Assembly: GCA_041941305.1 (NCBI GenBank)
Contig: JBGTQJ010000010.1
Coordinates: 62,001 to 126,000, forward strand
DNA: 64,000 bases
Direction of reading: 5' to 3'
Origin: JANSWP01 sp041941305
GTDB lineage: Bacteria > Bacteroidota > Bacteroidia > Chitinophagales > Saprospiraceae
The notes beneath the pieces were generated by a model. The model had not been told where the DNA came from. It searched no databases and worked only from the letters and a program-made list of their open reading frames with translations. Shown one piece after another: positions 26,617 to 34,669 of this stretch (positions within the stretch are counted from its first letter, which is position 1; each line of letters begins with the position of its first letter). The position numbers were made by a program, and so were the translations under genes.

Positions 26617-29082
26617 TTATTGCTCAAAAGTCTGCTCAAACAATATAGGTTGCCGATTGTCATCAGCATTTTTCATGAAGAACAACTCATAATATTCCCC
26701 GTTTGCCCATTTATCGAGCATGGAATCATAATATTTGGAACCGGGATTTCCAGATTGTCCACCTGGGTAAACACCATAAGCTTTGATCTCATTACCCAAC
26801 TCCACGATCATTCTCCATGAGGGACCTGCAGAGCGGCTAATGGCGTTTAATGCCTGGCGATAACCACCGATTTCAAGCATATTGGAGGAAAAGCCTGGGA
26901 GATTTCCCAAATGTTGGATAGTAGTTCCTTTATGTTGTGCCCAATTATAGGAAGGGTTTTTCAACTCCATACTTAGAGAGTCACACATATTTTTAAAGGT
27001 TATCGTTACTATATCACTTGCGGTTTCCGTTTCCAAGGTATTTTGATTGTCAAAAAAACTGTTTTCGGGGTTTTGCTCTAATATTTCCAGGGTTCTCCAA
27101 TTTTCTGGATAAATAATATCTATGGAATCTTCATAAACAAAAAATTCATCCCAAGTCATTTCAAAGAATTGACTCCACCATTCCGTAAATAACACCGGGG
27201 TGATTTCCGAACCTTCAAATCTGAAATTCCAATTTTGTAATTTCCTTAATACCTGTGACTGAGTTGAATTGAGAGATGTGGTATCGAGGTTTCTCAGTAA
27301 TAATTCCGTACCCTCTTTACCAAATAGGCTAAAATTGTCATTCTGCAAAGCCATCATATCTTCAAAACCAATGTTTTCCATATCAGTTAAACTGTTCACC
27401 AAATGCCTTCCACGGTAATCATCAAAAGAAGCGGAATTGTAGTAATAAGGGTAACTCGGATCAGTAGAATGTTGGTTGGCAGAAGCAATAAAACCTCTTT
27501 CTGGGTTTTTAATCATAGGTACCTGTGATTTGGGAATCCAACCTTGCCAGGCGTTTTCAGATTTGCTGCCATCCTGAACAAATTTTCCTTGTCCATTTCT
27601 TTTAAGCGGAAATTTCCCCCCAACCGTAATAGCGACATCTCCATCTTTGGAAGCAAATGCATAGTTTTGGGCAGGATTATCGAATCCTTTGATAGCTTCA
27701 ATGTAATCATCATAATTTTTTCCTCCATTTAGCTTGTTGAAAACTGAGAGCTCACGTGGATCGGATGGATCCATTGCAACCCAACGCATAGCTAAATCTT
27801 GCATGGGATGATCCTCTGACTCATAAACAACAGGACCCCAAATTGTGTATTTTACGGAATCCACAACTATTGCTTCCTTACCTTTTACTTTGTAGCGATA
27901 ATCAGCAAAAGTTACTTTCTTTTCAATTCCATCTACTTCATATTTTGTTTTTTCTTTATTTGTCCACTTGATTCTATACCAATCCAATACATCCTGTCCA
28001 ACATTGGTTTGACCCCAGGCAATATTTTCGTTGAACCCAATAATGATTCCTGGTAAACCAGGTAAGGACACTCCGTATGCGTTTATTTCCGGTGTATGGA
28101 TTTGAATTTCATACCAAACAGAAGGCAATGTCAACCTGAGATGAGGGTCACTACATAAAATTGGATTTCCGGAAGCAGTTTTTAAACCTGAAACAGCCCA
28201 ATTATTACTTCCATAAATCTTGTCGGGTTTTTCAAAAGTCTGATGATTGAGTAAACCAATCAATTCTTTGGGAGCCTCTGCTTTTTCCAATGAAATTGTA
28301 TCAAAATTCCAGGCTGTTCCAGTGGGTATGATTGGCTTTTGTTTGGGATTGTATTCCGGAAATAAAAAATCAAAAGTTTCTTTTCCAAATATTGATAGTG
28401 CATTGGTAGCTTCCAGGTCATCTTCTCGACTACACAAAGTCAAAGCCATATTTTTTGAAATTAAAGCTGCTTTCAACACATTCCATTCTTCTGGCTCATA
28501 GTTCATCAATTTGAATTCGATGGGGTAGTCTTTTGGATCCAGATTTTTGATATAGGCATTCACACCATTGGCATAGGCTTCGACAATCGCGAAGTTTTCG
28601 GGATCCTTTTTCCATGAGCTTAGGGCATTTTGAGCGCCCAACAAAAGTCCCCTTCTCCTTTGCAATTTATCTAAATCCAAAGCAGTCATCCCAGTCCGTT
28701 TGTTCAATATTACTTCCCCTAAAACTTCAGCCAATCTTCCCCCTCCATACCTCGAACCAAAATCCATTTGCCACAATCTATGTTGAGCAGTAATATAACC
28801 CTGGACAAAAGCTGCATCATTCATATTCTGAGCAAATATATGAGGAACCATTTTTTCATCAAAAGCCACTTTTACAGGTGCCTCCAATTCAGGAAAATTT
28901 AGGGTTTCAACGGTAGAAGAAGTTACAGATTCTGCATTTTGCCAGATACCTGAAAAAGGGTTGAGAAGCTTACCCAAAGGAGGTACTGGAGTTGGCATAC
29001 TGCTTAAGGTAATACCACTATGACAGAACCAACCGAGTGTAAGCGTAATCATGAGAGAAATAAGAAACTTGAAAAATTTCAT
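26617..29082 (-). CDS. penicillin acylase family protein (Ntn hydrolase)
   Basis: An 821-residue precursor with an N-terminal signal/anchor (about 3-20). The family is made as one chain that cuts itself before a Ser nucleophile. Here that residue is Ser292 in 'YGSNNWAVSG', giving an alpha chain up to 291 and a beta chain from Ser292. Other family motifs are 'ILCSDPHLRLTLPSVWYEI', 'NIAWGQTNVGQDVLDWY' and 'IASANQHSTDPSYPYYY'. Homologues hydrolyse amide bonds in beta-lactams or acyl-homoserine lactones, so the substrate cannot be read from sequence. A small gene ends 3 bases upstream, pointing to an operon driven from about 29600. Confidence 0.93.
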   Translation of the reverse strand: MKFFKFLISLMITLTLGWFCHSGITLSSMPTPVPPLGKLLNPFSGIWQNAESVTSSTVETLNFPELEAPVKVAFDEKMVPHIFAQNMNDAAFVQGYITAQHRLWQMDFGSRYGGGRLAEVLGEVILNKRTGMTALDLDKLQRRRGLLLGAQNALSSWKKDPENFAIVEAYANGVNAYIKNLDPKDYPIEFKLMNYEPEEWNVLKAALISKNMALTLCSREDDLEATNALSIFGKETFDFLFPEYNPKQKPIIPTGTAWNFDTISLEKAEAPKELIGLLNHQTFEKPDKIYGSNNWAVSGLKTASGNPILCSDPHLRLTLPSVWYEIQIHTPEINAYGVSLPGLPGIIIGFNENIAWGQTNVGQDVLDWYRIKWTNKEKTKYEVDGIEKKVTFADYRYKVKGKEAIVVDSVKYTIWGPVVYESEDHPMQDLAMRWVAMDPSDPRELSVFNKLNGGKNYDDYIEAIKGFDNPAQNYAFASKDGDVAITVGGKFPLKRNGQGKFVQDGSKSENAWQGWIPKSQVPMIKNPERGFIASANQHSTDPSYPYYYNSASFDDYRGRHLVNSLTDMENIGFEDMMALQNDNFSLFGKEGTELLLRNLDTTSLNSTQSQVLRKLQNWNFRFEGSEITPVLFTEWWSQFFEMTWDEFFVYEDSIDIIYPENWRTLEILEQNPENSFFDNQNTLETETASDIVTITFKNMCDSLSMELKNPSYNWAQHKGTTIQHLGNLPGFSSNMLEIGGYRQALNAISRSAGPSWRMIVELGNEIKAYGVYPGGQSGNPGSKYYDSMLDKWANGEYYELFFMKNADDNRQPILFEQTFEQ

Positions 29083-29085
29083 TTA

Positions 29086-29511
29086 TTAAAAAATTAATGG
29101 TTGTCCGATAAATACACTGATTTCAGGTGAAAGCCCCACTTTAATTTTTACTATTAAGGGTTCTTCAATGCTACTTCCTGACTTATCGTGAAGATTATAG
29201 GTAGTTTTTATAGTGTTGAATACCAATTTTAATGGGGTGCTATCTGAATGTTCGGCTATCAATTCTTTTAATCTATCCTCGGAAAAATCTTTATGGCTTC
29301 CCTTGAGTTCTACCTGAAGTCCAGGGCTAAGTGAAATGCTGGTACCAAAACTGGTAATTTCCAAATTGGCATTTTCCAATCTTGGCAGGATGGTAACCCA
29401 TTCTTCAATTAAATTGTAGGCTTTCTCTTTTGCAGAATCTCCTAGTGCAGTTGCCTGATCTCTGATGATTTCTCCAGCCTGGGCAATTGATTGTTTTAGT
29501 TTGTCAATCAT
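29086..29511 (-). CDS. hypothetical protein upstream of penicillin acylase
   Basis: An unrecognised 141-residue soluble protein. An amphipathic helical N-terminus (about 1-42) precedes a beta-rich C-terminal half ('LEITSFGTSISLSPGLQVEL', 'EEPLIVKIKVGLSPEISVFI'). There is no signal peptide, so it stays in the cytoplasm while its neighbour is exported. Only 3 bases separate its stop from the acylase start, hence co-transcription is likely. Confidence 0.65.
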   Translation of the reverse strand: MIDKLKQSIAQAGEIIRDQATALGDSAKEKAYNLIEEWVTILPRLENANLEITSFGTSISLSPGLQVELKGSHKDFSEDRLKELIAEHSDSTPLKLVFNTIKTTYNLHDKSGSSIEEPLIVKIKVGLSPEISVFIGQPLIF

Positions 29512-29572
29512 AGTATTTTAATTGGGTTAAGCCTAAAATTTGGTGGCAATTTAAAAGACCACCAAATTTAGA

Positions 29573-29602
29573 CAAATTTATTTACCTTGCCGCACAAACC
29601 AA
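29573..29602 (-). promoter_or_regulatory. Bacteroidota-type promoter for the acylase operon
   Basis: On the minus strand: TTG at 29602-29600, a 19-base spacer, then TAAATTTG at 29580-29573. A second TAAATTTG lies just downstream at 29570-29563. The gene start is at 29511. Confidence 0.5.
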
Positions 29603-29658
29603 AACAAAGGAAATTTGTTAGGTTACTTTCCAAAATGAATATTTGAAAAAGAAGATTA

Positions 29659-31131
29659 ATGAAGGATATTAAAACTCTTGGAGTATTAAAAGCTTCAGGT
29701 TACCAACCCAAATCAATAAAAGAAGAATTAAGACAGAATCTGATTCAGAAATTGAGGAATAATGAAACTGTTTTCGAAGGCATTTTAGGATTTGACAATA
29801 CTGTGATTCCAGATGTTGAAAGAGCTATCCTTTCAAAGCACAATATCCTTTTCCTGGGATTGAGAGGACAAGCCAAAACCAAGTTGGCTCGCCTGATGAT
29901 ACACCTAATGGATGAATATATTCCGATTGTGGAAGGGAGTGAATTAAATGATGATCCACTAAATCCAATTTCCCGTTTTGCTAAAGATTTGATTGAAGAA
30001 AAAGGAGACAACACTCCGGTAGCCTGGGTTCACCGGGAAAGCAGATACGTAGAAAAATTGGCGACCCCTGATGTGAGTATTGCAGATTTAGTTGGGGATG
30101 TAGACCCAATCAAGGCGGCCACCTTAAAATTGCCTTATTCGGATGAACGGGTAATCCATTTTGGCCTGGTACCCAGATCGCATCGGAGCATTTTTGTAAT
30201 TAATGAATTGCCGGATTTACAGGCGAGAATCCAGGTTTCTTTATTTAATATTTTACAGGAGGGAGATATGCAAATTAGGGGTTTTAAACTTCGGTTGCCC
30301 CTGGACATTCAATTCGTTTTTACGGCAAATCCTGAAGACTATACCAATCGGGGAAGCATCATTACACCGTTGAAAGACAGAATTGAAAGCCAAATTTTGA
30401 CACATTACCCCAAAACGATAGAAATCGCAAAAACGATTACAGACCAGGAAGCAAATATTGCAAAAGAACAAGCAACAAAAGTGCAGGTTCCTGAGGTTTT
30501 GAAAACTTTGCTCGAAGAAATCTCCTTTATAGCTCGAGATAGTGAATATATTGATGAAAAAAGTGGTGTTTCAGCCAGATTGAGTATTTCGGGATATGAA
30601 AACCTGATGAGCACGGCTGAACGACGGATGTTATTAAATCGAGACAAAAAGACAACTGTCCGAATTACAGATTTTTGTGGCGTTATTCCTGCAATAACCG
30701 GTAAAGTGGAATTGGTCTATGAAGGGGAACAAGAAGGACCGTATGCGGTTGCGCTCCATTTGGTAGGGCAGGCGGTAAAAAAAATGTTTTTGGAATATTT
30801 TCCGAATCCTGAAAAACTGAAAAAGGGACAACATAGTGATCCATACGGAACTATAAGGGCTTGGTTTTCAGGTGGAAATACATTAGATCTGTTCAATGAT
30901 TCTTCTGATAAGGAATATAAAAAGCAATTGGAGAATGTTGCAGGCTTGCGAAAATTTGTAGGTCTATTTAGCATTCCAAAAGGAGAAGAATTAACTTTCA
31001 TGGAATTGGTTCTTCACGGGCTTGCAGAATTTAATGTCATCAATAAAGATTTGCTTGATTCCAGTATCAGTTTCAAAGATATGCTTGCAGATATGTTGGG
31101 AGACAGTTTGTTTGAGGATGATTTTGAATAA
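29659..31131 (+). CDS. MoxR/magnesium-chelatase-like AAA+ ATPase
   Basis: A 490-residue cytoplasmic ATPase. The Walker A-type loop is 'GLRGQAKTKLAR' (about 76-87). The region 'SIFVINELPDLQARIQVSLF' (about 175-195) carries the Walker B equivalent with Asn-Glu-Leu in place of the usual Asp-Glu, and 'FVFTANPEDYTNRGSIITPL' holds sensor 1 and the arginine finger region. The ATPase core and lid resemble magnesium-chelatase subunit I and MoxR proteins, which usually work with a von Willebrand factor A partner. No such partner is adjacent: the next gene is the convergent ychF. The target is unknown. Confidence 0.85.
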   Translation: MKDIKTLGVLKASGYQPKSIKEELRQNLIQKLRNNETVFEGILGFDNTVIPDVERAILSKHNILFLGLRGQAKTKLARLMIHLMDEYIPIVEGSELNDDPLNPISRFAKDLIEEKGDNTPVAWVHRESRYVEKLATPDVSIADLVGDVDPIKAATLKLPYSDERVIHFGLVPRSHRSIFVINELPDLQARIQVSLFNILQEGDMQIRGFKLRLPLDIQFVFTANPEDYTNRGSIITPLKDRIESQILTHYPKTIEIAKTITDQEANIAKEQATKVQVPEVLKTLLEEISFIARDSEYIDEKSGVSARLSISGYENLMSTAERRMLLNRDKKTTVRITDFCGVIPAITGKVELVYEGEQEGPYAVALHLVGQAVKKMFLEYFPNPEKLKKGQHSDPYGTIRAWFSGGNTLDLFNDSSDKEYKKQLENVAGLRKFVGLFSIPKGEELTFMELVLHGLAEFNVINKDLLDSSISFKDMLADMLGDSLFEDDFE

Positions 31132-31159
31132 ATCAGCCTTGTTATTGGTAGGTGTAATC

Positions 31160-31203
31160 GTATTTCTGTGTTTTGCAAAAAAATATCAAAAACACAGAAA
31201 TAC
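31160..31203. terminator. bidirectional terminator
   Basis: Perfect 15-base arms GTATTTCTGTGTTTT (31160-31174) and AAAACACAGAAATAC (31189-31203), between the convergent MoxR-like gene and ychF, with a T-rich run just after. Confidence 0.8.
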
Positions 31204-31218
31204 TTTCATTTTTTGTAG

Positions 31219-32316
31219 TCAAACATTAAACCTAAAGTGCATCACATCTCCATCTGACACCACGTATTCTTTTCCCTCAACCCCCATCTTTCCTGCATCT
31301 TTTACAGCTGCTTCAGAACCAAGTTGAACATAAGTATCGTATTGAATTACCTCAGCGCGGATAAACCCTTTTTCAAAATCTGTATGAATGACCCCTGCTG
31401 CTTTAGGAGCTGTCCATCCTTTTCGAATAGTCCAGGCACGAACTTCCTTTTCCCCTGCGGTGAAGTAAGTTATCAAATTCAAGAGTGCATAACAAGCTCG
31501 GATAACTCGATTGACACCCGGCTCTTCTAATCCCATTTCCTCCAAAAATTCAAGTCTTTCTTCTATTGAATCCAATAATGCAATTTCTGCTTCAATATCT
31601 GCGCAGATGTTAATGACCTCAGCATTTTCTTCTTTTACTTTTTCAACAAATGCTTTGGTATGCTCATTTCCACTTTTTACTGAAGCCTCATCCACATTAC
31701 ATACATACAAAATAGGCTTGTTAGTGAGCAAATACATACTTTTCAATAAATCCGCCCCTTCTGCCTCCATCACAAGGGTACGAGCCGGATTTTCAGCTTC
31801 CAGGTGTGCTAAAATCTCTTCCGCGACCTCTACTAATTTCTTATCTTCTTTTTGCCCACTTTTTGCCTGTTTTTTGAGTTTTTCGAGACGGTTTTCGACC
31901 GTCTCGATATCTTTTAACAGCAACTCTGTATCAATAATATCTTTATCTCTAACTGGATCAACATTTCCGTCTACATGAACCACATTTCCATCTTCGAAAC
32001 ATCGGACTACATGGACAATGGCATCTACTTCGCGAATATTCCCCAGAAACTGATTTCCCAATCCTTCACCTTTACTGGCACCTTTAATTAAGCCAGCGAT
32101 GTCAACAATTTCGATAGTTGTTGGTATTATTTTTTGGGGATTTACTAAATCAGCCAGTTTTTCCAATCGTTGGTCTGGAACTGTAATCATTCCCACATTT
32201 GGGTCTTTAGTTGCAAAAGGATAATTTGCAGCCAGTGCTTTGGCTGAAGTCAGTGCATTGAAGAGTGTAGATTTACCTACATTTGGCAAGCCGACAATTC
32301 CACATTTTAGGCTCAT
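31219..32316 (-). CDS. ychF: ribosome-binding ATPase YchF
   Basis: A 365-residue Obg-family P-loop protein of full family length. 'GLPNVGKSTLFNALT' is the P-loop, 'DIAGLIKGASKGEGLGNQFL' is switch II, and 'NVDE' replaces the usual NKxD, the change that makes YchF prefer ATP over GTP. A coiled-coil insertion (about 125-175) and a C-terminal TGS domain ('FRFNV' at the end) complete it. YchF binds ribosomes and affects translation and oxidative-stress responses. A TATCTTTG box on the minus strand (32418-32411) could be its promoter. Confidence 0.97.
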   Translation of the reverse strand: MSLKCGIVGLPNVGKSTLFNALTSAKALAANYPFATKDPNVGMITVPDQRLEKLADLVNPQKIIPTTIEIVDIAGLIKGASKGEGLGNQFLGNIREVDAIVHVVRCFEDGNVVHVDGNVDPVRDKDIIDTELLLKDIETVENRLEKLKKQAKSGQKEDKKLVEVAEEILAHLEAENPARTLVMEAEGADLLKSMYLLTNKPILYVCNVDEASVKSGNEHTKAFVEKVKEENAEVINICADIEAEIALLDSIEERLEFLEEMGLEEPGVNRVIRACYALLNLITYFTAGEKEVRAWTIRKGWTAPKAAGVIHTDFEKGFIRAEVIQYDTYVQLGSEAAVKDAGKMGVEGKEYVVSDGDVMHFRFNV

Positions 32317-32410
32317 AATTTGAAATAAATTCGAGGTTGAAGGGGTTTAAGGTTCACAGAATAAAATCATACAAAACCAATAAACTTTAAACCCTTTTTA
32401 AAAAATCGCG

Positions 32411-32418
32411 CAAAGATA
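32411..32418 (-). promoter_or_regulatory. possible -7 box for ychF
   Basis: CAAAGATA on the plus strand reads TATCTTTG on the minus strand, matching TAnnTTTG, 95 bases before the ychF start. I see no convincing TTG element at the right distance, so this is tentative. Confidence 0.3.
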
Positions 32419-32453
32419 GATTTTAATATCATTTTTTCTTATTCATTAACTCC

Positions 32454-33056
32454 ATGAATTTTTTAGCCCATATATTTCTTTCCTGCAACGATGAAGAACT
32501 CATGCTTGGAAATTTTTTAGCTGACTTTTTGAAAAATAAGGATGTTGAAAAATTGGCACCAGGTATTCAAAAAGGTGTATTCCTACATCGAAAAATTGAT
32601 TCTTTTACAGATGAACACCCAGTTGTGAAGAAAGGAACCCAGAGGCTACGAGAAGTCCATGGAAAATATGCACCCGTAGTTTTAGACGTATTGTATGATT
32701 ACATTTTGGCAAATAACTGGGAAAGATATTCAAAAAAATCCTTGAAAGAATTTACAACGGAGGTTTACAAAACCTTGAAGGATAAAATTTCGATTATGCC
32801 ACCCAATCTTCAAAAAAGATTGCCTTTGATGATTGCAGATGATTGGTTGGTTAAATACGGAATGAAGGATGGCTTACAATATACTTTTGATAGGATGAAA
32901 AAAAGGACGAGTCGACCAGAGTTGTTAGAAAATGCAGTAGAAAGTTTAATGGATAATTATGAAGAATTGGAAAATGGGTTTAATGAGTTTTTCCCTGAGG
33001 TAATAAATTATGTAATAGAAGAAAATAAAAAAGCGCAAGTCAATTGTCAGGATTGA
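32454..33056 (+). CDS. acyl carrier protein phosphodiesterase (AcpH-like, DUF479)
   Basis: A 200-residue cytoplasmic protein. Family features are the N-terminus 'MNFLAHIFLSCNDEELMLGN' with metal-binding His6, 'GVFLHRKIDSFTDEHPV', and 'APVVLDVLYDYILANNW'. E. coli AcpH removes the 4'-phosphopantetheine group from holo-ACP, and relatives keep the same HD-like metal site. It is divergent from ychF, and the shared upstream region is only 137 bases. Confidence 0.88.
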   Translation: MNFLAHIFLSCNDEELMLGNFLADFLKNKDVEKLAPGIQKGVFLHRKIDSFTDEHPVVKKGTQRLREVHGKYAPVVLDVLYDYILANNWERYSKKSLKEFTTEVYKTLKDKISIMPPNLQKRLPLMIADDWLVKYGMKDGLQYTFDRMKKRTSRPELLENAVESLMDNYEELENGFNEFFPEVINYVIEENKKAQVNCQD

Positions 33057-33088
33057 ACTTACAATAGGAATATCGTTCAGAAAGAAGT

Positions 33089-34537
33089 TCAATTCTCCAT
33101 ATTTTCAGGAGTAGGAGGTGGACCTTCAGGCAGTATGGCTTTGTATGCTGCATCTCCTTTTCTTTCTTTAAATTCTTTTTGCATTGCTCTTATCAATTCT
33201 GGATTCTCAAATAAATCTACCATTGTCATCCCCAAGGCTTTGGACGCGTATATCATTCCCTTATGACCAATTGACATCCCACCACAGGCGACAACCGCCC
33301 AGGAATGCCAGGGTGTGTCAACAGGTGCTGTAGTAACACCTAATCTAATTTCAGGGACCAACCAACTTACATCTCCTACATCAGTTGAACCTCCCCTTGG
33401 GTGTTCCCAAGTGTCCTCCAATGGCTTGATTTTACTATCCAATCCAATTTGTGGCTTCCCACTTACTTCCTGGATTTTCTTTGCGAATGCTACTTCTGTA
33501 TCTGAATAAGGGATTTCTCCCAGAAATTCTAAATTTTGTTGTAGGGCAGCGCCACCAGTTCTATTTACCAAAACTTCATGGAGACCAGAGACTAGGGTAA
33601 TTTTATAATCAACGTTCATTGCCAGGGCTGCTCCTTCGGCAATTCTTTTTACTTTTTCATATACCTCCAACATACCTTCCCTTTTGGAATCTCTCACCCT
33701 TGTCCATATTTTGGTGTATTCTGGAACCACATTTACCACATCACCACCATGTTGTATGTGATAATGGATGCGAACCGTCGGTTTTACATGTTCACGCAAT
33801 AAATTTATGCCATGAGTATACATTTCTAATCCATCTGAAGCACTTCGACCATTCCATGGATCTGCAGAGGCATGTGCTGCTTGTCCATAAAATTCAACTA
33901 TAAAATCTACTAATGCTAAGGAGCTTTGTACATTGGATTTGGTTTTGGCACTTGGGTGCCAATCAAGACAAGCATCTAAATCGTCAAACAATCCTGCCCG
34001 AGCCATAAACAGCTTCCCAAAATATTTTTCTTCTGCTGGTGTTCCGTAAAACCTTACTGTCCCAGTCAATTTTCCTTCTTGCATCAGTTCTTTGATAGCA
34101 ATAGCAGCACCCAAACTTCCTACGCCAAATAAATTGTGACCACATCCATGTCCACCTGCTCCATTCTGTAGTGGTTCTTTTGTGGGTTGTGCTTTTTGGG
34201 AAATTCCAGGAAGGGCATCAAATTCTCCCAAAATGCCCACAATGGGTTTTCCGGAACCATAGCTGGCAATAAAGGCAGTTTTCATATCGGCAACTCCTCT
34301 TTCTACTGTAAATCCTTGCTCCTCGGCATAATCTGCAAGAATTGCGGCTGATTTGTATTCTTCAAAAGCTATCTCCGCCAAAGCCCATATTTCATCGCTC
34401 ATCTCGATCAGTTTTGATTGATGATTTTCGACCGAATTGATGATGGATTGTTTGTTTTCGGAAATGGCAGGTTTTTGCGAAAATAGGGTAGTATAGAATA
34501 ATGAAATTACAAGTAAGATGAGAGTTGGATTTTTCAT
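33089..34537 (-). CDS. exported M20-family amidohydrolase (AbgB-like)
   Basis: A 482-residue metallohydrolase with a signal peptide (about 1-21, 'LISLFYTTLFSQ' type). Metal-site motifs include 'GHGCGHNLFGVGSLG' and 'GTPAEEKYFGK', then 'DWHPSAKTKSNVQSSLALVD', and the lid-domain segment 'GQAAHASADPWNGRSASDG'. The closest named relatives cleave p-aminobenzoyl-glutamate and similar amides. An exported form suggests that it acts on dipeptide-like or aromatic amides in the periplasm. The specific substrate is not deducible. Confidence 0.9.
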   Translation of the reverse strand: MKNPTLILLVISLFYTTLFSQKPAISENKQSIINSVENHQSKLIEMSDEIWALAEIAFEEYKSAAILADYAEEQGFTVERGVADMKTAFIASYGSGKPIVGILGEFDALPGISQKAQPTKEPLQNGAGGHGCGHNLFGVGSLGAAIAIKELMQEGKLTGTVRFYGTPAEEKYFGKLFMARAGLFDDLDACLDWHPSAKTKSNVQSSLALVDFIVEFYGQAAHASADPWNGRSASDGLEMYTHGINLLREHVKPTVRIHYHIQHGGDVVNVVPEYTKIWTRVRDSKREGMLEVYEKVKRIAEGAALAMNVDYKITLVSGLHEVLVNRTGGAALQQNLEFLGEIPYSDTEVAFAKKIQEVSGKPQIGLDSKIKPLEDTWEHPRGGSTDVGDVSWLVPEIRLGVTTAPVDTPWHSWAVVACGGMSIGHKGMIYASKALGMTMVDLFENPELIRAMQKEFKERKGDAAYKAILPEGPPPTPENMEN

Positions 34538-34614
34538 TGAAATATTCGTTTTGCAGTAATTAGAGTCAATGTTTGAATTGATTCAAAGGTATTGAAAATC
34601 GGGAAAAATGAAAT

Positions 34615-34651
34615 AAAAAAGCCGCGGTCCATTTGGATACGCGGCTTTTTT
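34615..34651 (-). terminator. intrinsic terminator of the CotH-domain gene
   Basis: Arms AAAAAAGCCGCG (34615-34626) and CGCGGCTTTTTT (34640-34651). It works on either strand and follows the minus-strand gene that ends at 34670. Confidence 0.85.
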
Positions 34652-34669
34652 ATTTCATTTTATGATGAT

